A stretch of DNA of 11,707 bases, taken from Arcobacter sp. GTDB taxonomy: Bacteria; Campylobacterota; Campylobacteria; Campylobacterales; Arcobacteraceae. Numbering within the stretch: position 1 is the first letter of the stretch; each line of letters opens with the position of its first letter. The stretch lies in NCBI GenBank assembly GCA_030635995.1, contig DAOVXU010000035.1:1-11707 (forward strand), read 5' to 3'. Under the pieces are notes generated by a model, which was not told the DNA's origin, did not search any database, and saw nothing but the letters and a program-made list of their open reading frames with translations. Shown piece after piece: positions 1 through 7,143 of the stretch. Position numbers and translations under genes: made by a program.

Positions 1-782
1 TAATAACTAAGCCTATGGAAGCTATAAATGCTTTAGCAAATATGGTGAAAGAGATGGAAAAACGATATGCAATGATGGCAGATACTCGTACAAAGAATAT
101 TGAAAATTATAATGAAAAAGCTAAAAAGAATGGATATGACACTTTCCCTTATATTGTTATTATTATTGATGAATTAGCAGATCTTATGATGACTAGTGGT
201 AAAGAGGTTGAGCTTAGTATTGCTAGACTTGCACAGATGGCTAGAGCTTCTGGTATCCATCTTGTAGTTGCAACACAAAGACCTTCTGTTGATGTAGTTA
301 CTGGGCTTATTAAAGCAAATTTACCAAGTAGAATAAGTTATAAAGTTGGCCAAAAAGTCGATAGTAAGATTATACTTGATTCTATGGGTGCTGAATCTTT
401 ACTTGGTCGAGGAGATATGCTTTTTACACCTCCTGGAATGAGTGGACTAGTTCGTATACATGCTCCTTGGAGTACAGAAGATGAGATAGATAAAGTTGTA
501 GATTTTTTAAAAGATCAACGAGATGTAAATTATGATATGACTTTTATAAAAGATAGTTCAGAAGATTTAGATATGGCAGAGAGGGGAGAGATAGGGGAAT
601 TAGACAGTTTATACGAACAGGCTAAGCTTATAGTTTCTCAAGATAAGAAAAGTTCTATTAGTTATATTCAAAGAAGATTAAAAATCGGATATAACAGAGC
701 TGCAACTATTGTTGAACAATTAGAGCAAACAGGTATCTTAAGTGCAGCTAATTCTAAAGGAAATAGAGAAATTTTAATATAA
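1..782 (+). CDS. ftsK: DNA translocase FtsK, C-terminal part (5' end outside window)
   Basis: FtsK is a septum-located, ATP-driven DNA pump that clears and aligns chromosome termini at division. The frame is open to the left edge (codons from position 3 read ITKP before the first ATG at 15), so this is the tail of a longer gene and that ATG is not the start. Counting from that Met, the Walker B strand is IVIIIDELADLMM (about 47-59, with D52 E53). It is followed by the RecA-like block ARLAQMARASGIHLVVATQR (70-89) and LGRGDML (130-136). Residues about 196-255 form the winged-helix gamma domain, with IGYNRAATIVEQLEQTGI and GNRE closely matching the KOPS-reading domain of E. coli FtsK. The Walker A, linker and membrane domains lie upstream of the window. 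The gene ends with TAA just before the hpf promoter. The identification is firm. Confidence 0.97.
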   Translation, partial: ITKPMEAINALANMVKEMEKRYAMMADTRTKNIENYNEKAKKNGYDTFPYIVIIIDELADLMMTSGKEVELSIARLAQMARASGIHLVVATQRPSVDVVTGLIKANLPSRISYKVGQKVDSKIILDSMGAESLLGRGDMLFTPPGMSGLVRIHAPWSTEDEIDKVVDFLKDQRDVNYDMTFIKDSSEDLDMAERGEIGELDSLYEQAKLIVSQDKKSSISYIQRRLKIGYNRAATIVEQLEQTGILSAANSKGNREILI

Positions 783-800
783 AGTTTTGTTTTACTTTGA

Positions 801-806
801 TATAAT
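801..806 (+). promoter_or_regulatory. Probable sigma70 -10 box for hpf
   Basis: A perfect TATAAT lies 18 bases after the ftsK stop and 27 bases before the hpf ATG, which would place the transcript start near 812-814. There is no good -35 hexamer. The upstream bases are T-rich (785-798), as is common in Campylobacterota promoters, where the -35 is poorly conserved. This suggests hpf can be transcribed independently of ftsK. It is predicted from sequence only. Confidence 0.6.
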
Positions 807-833
807 TATTTTATATCAAATAAGGAGTATATT

Positions 834-1376
834 ATGAATATAAGCATAGTAGGAAGACACACAACATTAACGGAAGAATTAAAATCACATATACAAAATA
901 CAGTGGATGTATTTAAAAAATATAATTTAGATATTATTTCTGTAAATGCTATCATATCACAAGAAGAGAAGCATGGGAAAAGTGTAATAACATTTGAATA
1001 TGTTTTAAATATTGCACATCAAGATTCGGTTGTTGTTAAGCAAAAAGATAAAGATCTTCACAATGCTATTGATATAGCTACAGATAGAGTTTGTAAAATT
1101 TTAAGAAGACATTCTGATAAAGTTAAATCACATAACAATACTAAATTAACAGAAGTTGCTATCTCTGAAGAGGAAGATTCTATTGCTTTAGAATTAGAAA
1201 AGTTAGAAAGTGAAATTGTACCTATTAGACTTAACTCTTATAAGCCAATGGAGATAGGTGATGCACTAGCTGAGCTTAAAGAAGATGGTGGAGCTTTTAA
1301 AGTATTTTATGATTTGGATGATAATTTTAGAGTTTTATATAAAATGAAAGAAGACTCTAAATATGGATTGTATTAA
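834..1376 (+). CDS. hpf: Ribosome hibernation promoting factor, long form (HPF/RaiA/YfiA family)
   Basis: This cytoplasmic protein binds the decoding region of the 30S subunit and, in its long form, pairs 70S ribosomes into inactive 100S dimers in slow growth or starvation. The 180-residue length is that of long HPF rather than the short gamma-proteobacterial form. Residues 1 to about 100 are the S30AE domain, opening MNISIVGRHTTLTEELKSHI. An acidic linker at about 110-130 leads to the C-terminal dimerisation domain (about 128-180), with IVPIRLNSYKPMEIGDAL, FKVFYDLDDNFRVLYK and a YGLY end, all typical of the family. The start at 834 is supported by a strong Shine-Dalgarno AAGGAG at 822-827 and by a TATAAT upstream. 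The gene is probably co-transcribed with the membrane protein 18 bases downstream. The symbol could equally be given as raiA. Confidence 0.93.
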   Translation: MNISIVGRHTTLTEELKSHIQNTVDVFKKYNLDIISVNAIISQEEKHGKSVITFEYVLNIAHQDSVVVKQKDKDLHNAIDIATDRVCKILRRHSDKVKSHNNTKLTEVAISEEEDSIALELEKLESEIVPIRLNSYKPMEIGDALAELKEDGGAFKVFYDLDDNFRVLYKMKEDSKYGLY

Positions 1377-1394
1377 AATAATAGGAGAAGCTGT

Positions 1395-1772
1395 ATGAAT
1401 TTAGAAAAAGTTATATCTGGATTTTTTATAATTTTAGCTATGACGCTAAATTTTGGTTTTTTTTATGGTGATATGACTGATATAACACATCATAGTAAAT
1501 ATGAGTTATTTGCAGCTATTGTGGTGAATTTAATTGCTACAACATTGAAACTTGGGGATAAAACACAGATGGGTTCTGTTCTTTTAGCTACAAGTTTAGT
1601 TGCAGATATACAGTTAATTGCGGCTGCAACAATATGGACTATGGGTGCTTATGTTTATACAATGAATGCTGAAATTATTACTTTAGTTATATCATTAGCA
1701 GGTGGTGCATTAGTGGCAAATGTAACTTCTGTAATTTTATATATTGGTGATACTTTAAAATCAAAAAGATAG
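1395..1772 (+). CDS. Small multi-pass inner-membrane protein, possibly DUF6394 family
   Basis: A 125-residue hydrophobic protein of unknown function. Four likely membrane segments can be seen at about 5-24, 36-52, 59-84 and 93-117, with a basic C-terminal tail (LKSKR). The composition and the block KYELFAAIVVNLIATTLKLGD resemble what I recall of a small uncharacterised Campylobacterota family (DUF6394). That assignment is from memory and is tentative. The start is supported by a Shine-Dalgarno AGGAG at 1383-1387. The gene lies 18 bases after hpf and 28 bases before a potassium-channel gene, all in one direction, so it probably shares their transcript. Its position next to the channel makes a membrane or ion-related role plausible, but no catalytic or transport motif is visible. 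Confidence 0.8.
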   Translation: MNLEKVISGFFIILAMTLNFGFFYGDMTDITHHSKYELFAAIVVNLIATTLKLGDKTQMGSVLLATSLVADIQLIAAATIWTMGAYVYTMNAEIITLVISLAGGALVANVTSVILYIGDTLKSKR

Positions 1773-1800
1773 TTTTTTGTATATAGAAGATATTAAATAG

Positions 1801-3507
1801 ATGAATAATAGTGCTTTATGGATAGTATTACATAGAATGAGAACACCTTTATTGGTGTTGATAGTTACTTATACTATTGCTATTGTAGGTTTATTACTGA
1901 TAGATGGTTTAGATAGAGCTGGTAATGTTTATTCTATGACCATTTTTGATGCTTTTTATGTAGTTACTTATACTGCAACAACTATAGGGTTTGGAGAACT
2001 TCCTTATCCTTTTACCTATGCTCAAAAAATATGGATGTCTATGATTGTATATTCTACAGTTTTAGGTTGGTTTTATAGTATAGGTACATTAGTTTCTCTT
2101 TTTCAAGATAAATTACTTATGGCACAACTTGCTGAAATTAGATTTAGAAGACAGGTGAAAAATATACATCAAAGTTTTCTTATTGTTCTTGGATATAATT
2201 ATATTACAAGTGAGATTATAAAAAAAGCAAATAGAGAAGGTGTTAGAACTATTGTTATCGAAAAAGATATAAATAGGATAAATGAACTTCATCTTGAAAA
2301 TTTTACACCTGTAGTTCCTTCTCTTATGGCGGATGCTTATGATCCACAAGCATTAGAAAAAGCTGGATTAAATTCAAAATATTGTAAAGCTGTTGTTTCT
2401 TTATATAAAGATGATAGTTTAAATTTAAGAGTAGCTATAACAGCAAAATTATTAAATAAAAATGTTACTTTGGCAGTAAAATCAACAACATTATCTCATA
2501 CAGAAGATCTACTTGACTTGGGAGTAGAAATTGTTGAAAATCCATTTGAGATTATTGCAGATCAAATAGAGATGTCAATAAGAAATCCACATATGTTATT
2601 ACTTGAAAGATGGATATATGGAATAGGAACTCTTAAATCTAAGGTTTTTAAACTTCCAAAAGGAAAATATGTAGTTTGTGGATATGGTAGAATGGGCAAG
2701 ATGTTAGATCATGTATTAAGTGAAAATGGTATTGAAGCTATATTTATTGAACCAGATAAAAAGGTACTTCGTGGCTTATCTTCAGATATTAAGAGAAATA
2801 TTATAATTGGTAGTGCTGATGGGAAGGAAAATTTAATTAAGGCAGGGATAAAAGATGCTTCTGCTGTGATTGCTATTACTGATGATGATACATTGAATTT
2901 ATCAATTTTAGCTAGTGCTAGAAAAGTAAATCCAAATATAGTAACAATTGCTAGAGAGAATGAGATGGCAGGTTTATCTATATTTGAAAATGCAAAAATT
3001 AATCTTACTTTTATCCCTTCATTAGTTCTTATATATAAGACTACAAATGCCTTGATAGCACCTTATTCAAATAAATTTTTATCAACCCTTAAAGAAAATT
3101 ATAATCAAGGTATTACTAAAGAATTAGTAGAAAAATTAATAAGTAAAATAGATACAAATCCAATAACATTTGGTATTACAATTAATGAAGAGAGATCTTT
3201 TGCTTTATATCAAAATTTAAAGAAATATAATTCACTTATCACTTTGGAAATATTTTCCCGTTCTTTAGTGAATAGAGATAATAAAAATAAAATTTTACCA
3301 TTAATTTTGATAAGAGATGGTAAAATTTTTTTATTACCATCTTGGGATATGGAGATTAAGATTGATGATAAAATATTATTTGCATCTGATGAAGAAGCAA
3401 TGGATGATGCACAATGGATTTGTGAAAATAAATATGAGTTTCATTATGCTTTTAAAGGAAGGGAACGAAAAATGTTTACAGAATTAATAGTTGGTAAAAA
3501 GATATGA
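1801..3507 (+). CDS. Potassium channel protein with two RCK (TrkA-N) domains
   Basis: Likely a two-helix, ligand-gated potassium channel of the inner membrane. A first helix (about 16-35) is followed by a pore loop and filter TATTIGFGE (58-66), a variant of the usual TVGYGD, then a second helix (about 77-100). Two cytoplasmic Rossmann-type RCK domains follow. RCK1 (about 125-245) has a glycine motif degraded to GYNYIT (131-136), although it keeps an acidic strand end (IVIEKD). RCK2 (about 289-405) has an intact GYGRMG (294-299) and IFIEPD, so nucleotide binding probably occurs mainly there. Residues about 455-534 resemble an RCK_C ligand domain, ending IKIDDKILFASDEE. The ATG at 1801 directly follows an in-frame TAG and has only a weak purine-rich site (AGAAGA, 1785-1790). 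The stop overlaps the kdsA start as ATGA. Channel identity is strong; ligand and ion preference are inferred. Confidence 0.88.
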   Translation: MNNSALWIVLHRMRTPLLVLIVTYTIAIVGLLLIDGLDRAGNVYSMTIFDAFYVVTYTATTIGFGELPYPFTYAQKIWMSMIVYSTVLGWFYSIGTLVSLFQDKLLMAQLAEIRFRRQVKNIHQSFLIVLGYNYITSEIIKKANREGVRTIVIEKDINRINELHLENFTPVVPSLMADAYDPQALEKAGLNSKYCKAVVSLYKDDSLNLRVAITAKLLNKNVTLAVKSTTLSHTEDLLDLGVEIVENPFEIIADQIEMSIRNPHMLLLERWIYGIGTLKSKVFKLPKGKYVVCGYGRMGKMLDHVLSENGIEAIFIEPDKKVLRGLSSDIKRNIIIGSADGKENLIKAGIKDASAVIAITDDDTLNLSILASARKVNPNIVTIARENEMAGLSIFENAKINLTFIPSLVLIYKTTNALIAPYSNKFLSTLKENYNQGITKELVEKLISKIDTNPITFGITINEERSFALYQNLKKYNSLITLEIFSRSLVNRDNKNKILPLILIRDGKIFLLPSWDMEIKIDDKILFASDEEAMDDAQWICENKYEFHYAFKGRERKMFTELIVGKKI

Positions 3508-4304
3508 AAATTTTAGCAGGACCTTGCGTAATAGAGAGTCGAGATAATGTTATGAAAATAGCGGAAAAATTACAATATTTAGAAGATGATAAAAGAATAG
3601 AATTTTATTTTAAAGCAAGTTTTGATAAAGCTAATCGAACAAGTTTAAATAGTTTTAGAGGTCCTGGACTAGATGAAGGATTAAAAATCCTTCAAGAGGT
3701 AAAAGAGCAATTTGGATATAAATTGGTTACCGATGTTCATGAAACTTATCAAGTGATGCCAACAGCTGATATTGTAGATATAGTTCAAATTCCTGCTTTT
3801 TTATGTAGGCAAACTGATCTTTTAGTGGAAGCTGGAAAAACAAATGCAATTATTAATATAAAAAAAGGTCAATTTTTAGCAAGTGATTCTATGAAGCATC
3901 CAGTGGCAAAAGTGCTTACTACTAGAGGTTGTGATGAAGTAAATTATCAAAATAGTCAAAAGAATAATGTTTGGCTTTGTGAAAGAGGAAATGTTTTTGG
4001 ATATGGATCCTTAATAGTTGATATGAAGAATTTAATATCAATGAGAGAATATGCTCCTGTAATATTTGATGCAACACACTCAGCACAAGTGCCTAGTAGT
4101 GGAACAACAACTGGTGGCAATAGTTCTATTGTACCTAGTTTAGCAAAAGCAGCAGCAGCGGTTGGAGTAGATGGGTTTTTCTTTGAAACACATTTTGATC
4201 CATCAGTAGCATTAAGTGATGGACCAAATATGCTTACTATTGATGAGCTTCAAAATACTATTAAAGATATTTTTGCAATACAAGAAGTTTTAGGTTATAA
4301 TTAA
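3504..4304 (+). CDS. kdsA: 3-deoxy-8-phosphooctulonate (Kdo-8-P) synthase
   Basis: KdsA condenses phosphoenolpyruvate with arabinose 5-phosphate to give Kdo-8-phosphate, the precursor of the Kdo that joins lipid A to the lipopolysaccharide core. It is cytoplasmic. Family blocks visible are AGPCVIES (5-12), FKASFDKANRTS (36-47), RGPGLDEG (52-59), TDVHE (76-80), QIPAFLCRQTDLL (95-107), CERGNVFGYG (159-168), FDATHS (188-193) and DGPNML (239-244). Cys8, His192, Glu228 and Asp239 fit the four metal ligands of the metal-dependent class; E. coli KdsA has Asn at the Cys position. The length of 266 residues is normal. The ATG overlaps the channel stop by four bases and no clear Shine-Dalgarno is seen, so translation is probably coupled. 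In C. jejuni and H. pylori the adjacent gene is ribH, but here two genes intervene. Confidence 0.97.
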   Translation: MKILAGPCVIESRDNVMKIAEKLQYLEDDKRIEFYFKASFDKANRTSLNSFRGPGLDEGLKILQEVKEQFGYKLVTDVHETYQVMPTADIVDIVQIPAFLCRQTDLLVEAGKTNAIINIKKGQFLASDSMKHPVAKVLTTRGCDEVNYQNSQKNNVWLCERGNVFGYGSLIVDMKNLISMREYAPVIFDATHSAQVPSSGTTTGGNSSIVPSLAKAAAAVGVDGFFFETHFDPSVALSDGPNMLTIDELQNTIKDIFAIQEVLGYN

Positions 4305-4307
4305 TGT

Positions 4308-6008
4308 ATGTTTAAATTACATCTAACACAGAGATATATACCTGCGCTGATATTAATAGCATCTTTTGTTGTAACATCTAATTATTTAAGTACAGAAATG
4401 ATTAGTTCAAATAATGAGTATGCAAAAATTATTAATATAAGTGGAAAACAAAGAATGCTGTCTCAAAGGTTGATTGTATTAACTATTAATTATAAAGAAG
4501 ATCAAACTATAAATAATAAAAAACAATTATTAAATACTTTAAATGCGATGGAAAAAGCACATAAATATCTTTTAACAAAACAATTTACACCAATGATAAA
4601 AACAATTTATCAAAAAAATGGATTAAATAATAATCTTAATAATTATTTAGCTTATTTTTATAAAGTGATTAATAAAGATGATTTTAGTAATATGGAAAAT
4701 GCAAGAAATGATGCAAAATCAATTCTTTTACAATTAGATAAAATAGTAAAAGAGTATGAGAAGTATGCTAATGAACAGTTGATTTTATTAAAACAATATG
4801 AATTTTATCTTATGTTAAGTACATTATTTATTTTACTATTTTCAGCATTTTTTATATTTCTACCTGCTTCAAAACAAATTTTAAGACAAACAGCTAAAAT
4901 TGTAGAAAAAGAAGAATATGAAGAAACAATTATTGAATCTAATAATAATGCAATTATTGCTATTGATTGGACAGGTAAAATAACTACATATAATGATAAG
5001 GCTCAAGAGTTATTTGGATGGACAAAAGAGGAGATGATAGGGAGTAGAAATCTTTTAAATATTATTCCTCCTAAATATAGAGATTTGCATATAAATGCTT
5101 CTAAATCATATTTAAGTAGTGGAAAATCATGTGGTGTTATTGGTAATTCACATGAACTTGAAGGTATTAGAAAAAATGGTGAAATATTTCCTATTCATAT
5201 CTCTTTTGGAGCTAAGTATAAGATTAAAGGTTCAATAGTTGTAGCTAATATTGAAGATATTACATATAAAAAAGAGCAAGAATTATTATTAATTCAACAA
5301 TCTAAAATGGCATCAATGGGAGAGATGATAGGAAATATTGCTCATCAATGGAGGCAACCTCTTAGTGCTATTACTACTCACGCTAGTGGTTCAATTTTAC
5401 ATAAAGAGATGGGAATATTAACAGATGAACATCTAATAAAATCATATAAAGATATAATAAAAAGTGCAAATTTTTTATCAGATACTATTAATGATTTTAG
5501 AGATTTTTTCCAAGAATCAAAAGATAAAAAACCTTTTTTAATAGTTAAAGAGATAGGGCATATAAAAGGGATAACAAAAAATAATTATGATACAAATAAT
5601 ATTGGTATTTATCAAAATGAATTGGATGAAGATATAACTTGTATTGGTATTAAAAATGAATTTGGTCAAGTTATAATGAATATATTAAATAATGCAAAAG
5701 ATATTTTAATAGAAAAAGGTATAGAGAAAAAAGTAGTTTATATTGAAACTATTCAAGTGAATAATAATTGTACTATAAAAATATATGATAATGCAGGTGG
5801 TATAGCAAAAGAGATTATATCAAAAGTGTTTGATCCTTATTTTACTACAAAACATCAAAGACAAGGTACTGGAATAGGACTTCATATGTCTAGTGAGATA
5901 ATTGTTAAACATTTCAATGGTACATTAAGTGCAACAAATGAGTATTTTAAAATTAAAGACAAAAGGCATTATGGTGCATGCTTTTGTATAAATATACCAC
6001 TTAGTTAA
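4308..6008 (+). CDS. Membrane sensor histidine kinase with NarX/PilJ-like periplasmic domain and PAS domain
   Basis: A 566-residue orphan two-component sensor. TM1 is at about 10-28. A mostly helical periplasmic domain (about 30-167) follows, holding INISGKQRMLSQRL (42-55), which resembles the P-box of the nitrate sensors NarX/NarQ and the PilJ N-terminal family. TM2 is at about 168-186. A PAS domain (about 205-325) has AIIAIDWTGKITTYNDKAQE and ends in a PAC-like NIEDITYKKEQE. The transmitter has the H-box NIAHQWRQPLSAI (phosphoacceptor His346), N-box QVIMNILNNAKD (454-465), G1 DNAGGI (494-499), F-box FDPYFTTK (508-515) and G2 GTGIGL (520-525), so it looks catalytically complete. There is no receiver domain. 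The gene starts 3 bases after the kdsA stop without an obvious Shine-Dalgarno and is followed by an unknown gene; no response regulator is in the window. The kinase call is firm; the ligand is inference. Confidence 0.94.
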   Translation: MFKLHLTQRYIPALILIASFVVTSNYLSTEMISSNNEYAKIINISGKQRMLSQRLIVLTINYKEDQTINNKKQLLNTLNAMEKAHKYLLTKQFTPMIKTIYQKNGLNNNLNNYLAYFYKVINKDDFSNMENARNDAKSILLQLDKIVKEYEKYANEQLILLKQYEFYLMLSTLFILLFSAFFIFLPASKQILRQTAKIVEKEEYEETIIESNNNAIIAIDWTGKITTYNDKAQELFGWTKEEMIGSRNLLNIIPPKYRDLHINASKSYLSSGKSCGVIGNSHELEGIRKNGEIFPIHISFGAKYKIKGSIVVANIEDITYKKEQELLLIQQSKMASMGEMIGNIAHQWRQPLSAITTHASGSILHKEMGILTDEHLIKSYKDIIKSANFLSDTINDFRDFFQESKDKKPFLIVKEIGHIKGITKNNYDTNNIGIYQNELDEDITCIGIKNEFGQVIMNILNNAKDILIEKGIEKKVVYIETIQVNNNCTIKIYDNAGGIAKEIISKVFDPYFTTKHQRQGTGIGLHMSSEIIVKHFNGTLSATNEYFKIKDKRHYGACFCINIPLS

Positions 6009-6019
6009 GGATAAAAGTT

Positions 6020-7063
6020 ATGGAAATTAGTATTTTTGCATTAGAAAAATTAATAGATGAGAATGCGCAGAAGATAGCTAATTGTTCAAAACAAATGAAA
6101 GATTTAGATGCTGGTACCATTACATTGTCACCAATGAAATTAGCCTCTGTTGAAAATACATTAGAGGAAGCTAATAAAAGTTATGAGACATATCAAAAAT
6201 TATATGATGAGATACCTCAAGATGAAAAAGATAAACAAAAAGAGCTAGTAAGAGTTCAAGAAGCTTTAGCTAAACAATCATATTATAAATTACAAAAAAT
6301 TAGATTAAAACGAAATAAAAATTTGAAACGGAATCAACGATTAGAAGCTATGATGATTATTGATGAATTACCTGATGATATTGATTTTGATGATAGAGAA
6401 TTAATAGAAATATCGAGTATTGTAATTAAAAATAATATCAGAGAAGCTTCAGAATTAGAAAAAGATCTTATTGATATAAAAAATGATTTTGATGCAAGAT
6501 TAGAATCTTTAGATGATGGAAAAGATTTAAAGCATTTTACATTTTTAGATACTTATATACCTATAATTATTTTGCATTTTAATGTATTGGTGCAAAATAT
6601 ACAAGAGACAATTGAGCAATTTAATGAAAATGCAAAAAAAGCAGAAGGTGAAGTGAAATTATTAACTTTTAGAGGTCTTCCTAAGTATGAAGATTGGTGG
6701 ATTGAAGAGTTATTTAAAAATCATCAAGCATATTTTGGTTTATATAAATGGAAAGATATTATTCATCATCAATGTATGACTGAACAACAACAGATTATTT
6801 GGGATAAGATATTTAATAATTGGTTAATGGTAAAAAAGATTTTAAATAGTAAAGATGAAAATGGATATGATTATAATTATGTATTTGATGATATGATCCA
6901 AAAATATGTAGAGCTTGAGGAGGAATTAGATAGTGAAAATCTTCAATCTATGGAAAAAATTATTTTAAATATTACTAAAAAAGAAGATTTCACAAAAATG
7001 AAAGCAGAACATAATATAATAACTACATATGTACAATGGAAAATAAATAGATTAAAATCTTAA
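6020..7063 (+). CDS. Hypothetical soluble protein, partly coiled-coil
   Basis: I do not recognise this 347-residue protein. It has no signal peptide and no convincing membrane helix; the only hydrophobic run, YIPIIILHFNVLVQ (179-192), is short. The N-terminal half is highly charged and helical, with probable coiled coil at about 40-110, including a strongly basic patch at 90-108 (KLQKIRLKRNKNLKRNQR), then an acidic stretch PDDIDFDDRE (118-127) and another helix at about 140-165. Residues 222-270 are rich in aromatics (W226, W227, W244, W261, W268). The start is supported by a Shine-Dalgarno TAAGGA (6006-6011) that overlaps the stop of the kinase gene, so the two genes are very likely co-expressed. 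A hairpin with a T-run follows the stop. A partner or output role for the kinase is possible but rests only on position. Confidence 0.85.
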   Translation: MEISIFALEKLIDENAQKIANCSKQMKDLDAGTITLSPMKLASVENTLEEANKSYETYQKLYDEIPQDEKDKQKELVRVQEALAKQSYYKLQKIRLKRNKNLKRNQRLEAMMIIDELPDDIDFDDRELIEISSIVIKNNIREASELEKDLIDIKNDFDARLESLDDGKDLKHFTFLDTYIPIIILHFNVLVQNIQETIEQFNENAKKAEGEVKLLTFRGLPKYEDWWIEELFKNHQAYFGLYKWKDIIHHQCMTEQQQIIWDKIFNNWLMVKKILNSKDENGYDYNYVFDDMIQKYVELEEELDSENLQSMEKIILNITKKEDFTKMKAEHNIITTYVQWKINRLKS

Positions 7064-7066
7064 ATC

Positions 7067-7105
7067 AAAATTAATTTAGCTTAAAGTTGAAGCAAATTAA
7101 TTTTT
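7067..7105 (+). terminator. Probable intrinsic terminator after the kinase/unknown-protein pair
   Basis: An inverted repeat has its left arm at 7067-7082 and its right arm at 7090-7104. It gives about 15 base pairs with one bulged A, a 7-base loop (AAAGTTG) and a final run of five T (7101-7105). It begins 3 bases after the stop of the unknown gene. The stem is mostly A-T, with only two G-C pairs next to the loop, so termination may be inefficient. As the arms are nearly symmetrical, and A-rich on the left, it could also work on the other strand. Confidence 0.55.
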
Positions 7106-7114
7106 GGATACAAT
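7087..7114 (+). promoter_or_regulatory. Probable promoter for ribH-nusB-pyrF
   Basis: A -35-like TTGAAG (7087-7092) is separated by 16 bases from a -10-like TACAAT (7109-7114), giving an expected start near 7121 and a short leader of about 23 bases before the ribH ATG at 7144. The -35 lies in the loop and right arm of the hairpin at 7067-7105, so terminator and promoter overlap. The leader is too short for an FMN riboswitch, and none is visible. It is predicted from sequence only. Confidence 0.5.
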
Positions 7115-7143
7115 CAAAAAATAAATACAATTGGAGAAAATAG

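Noticed and set aside
2113..2349. Minus-strand open frame of 78 codons inside the potassium-channel gene
   Set aside because: It is low-complexity, rich in Ile, Phe, Asn, Ser and Lys as expected from the antisense of AT-rich coding DNA, has no supporting start signal, and lies wholly within a well-supported gene.
4304..4306. ATG overlapping the kdsA stop (TAATG) as the kinase start
   Set aside because: It is not in frame with the kinase; the in-frame ATG at 4308 directly precedes the basic N-terminus and TM1.
7064..7143. FMN riboswitch upstream of ribH
   Set aside because: The gap is only 80 bases, is taken up by an A-T inverted repeat and promoter, and lacks the conserved multi-stem FMN element.
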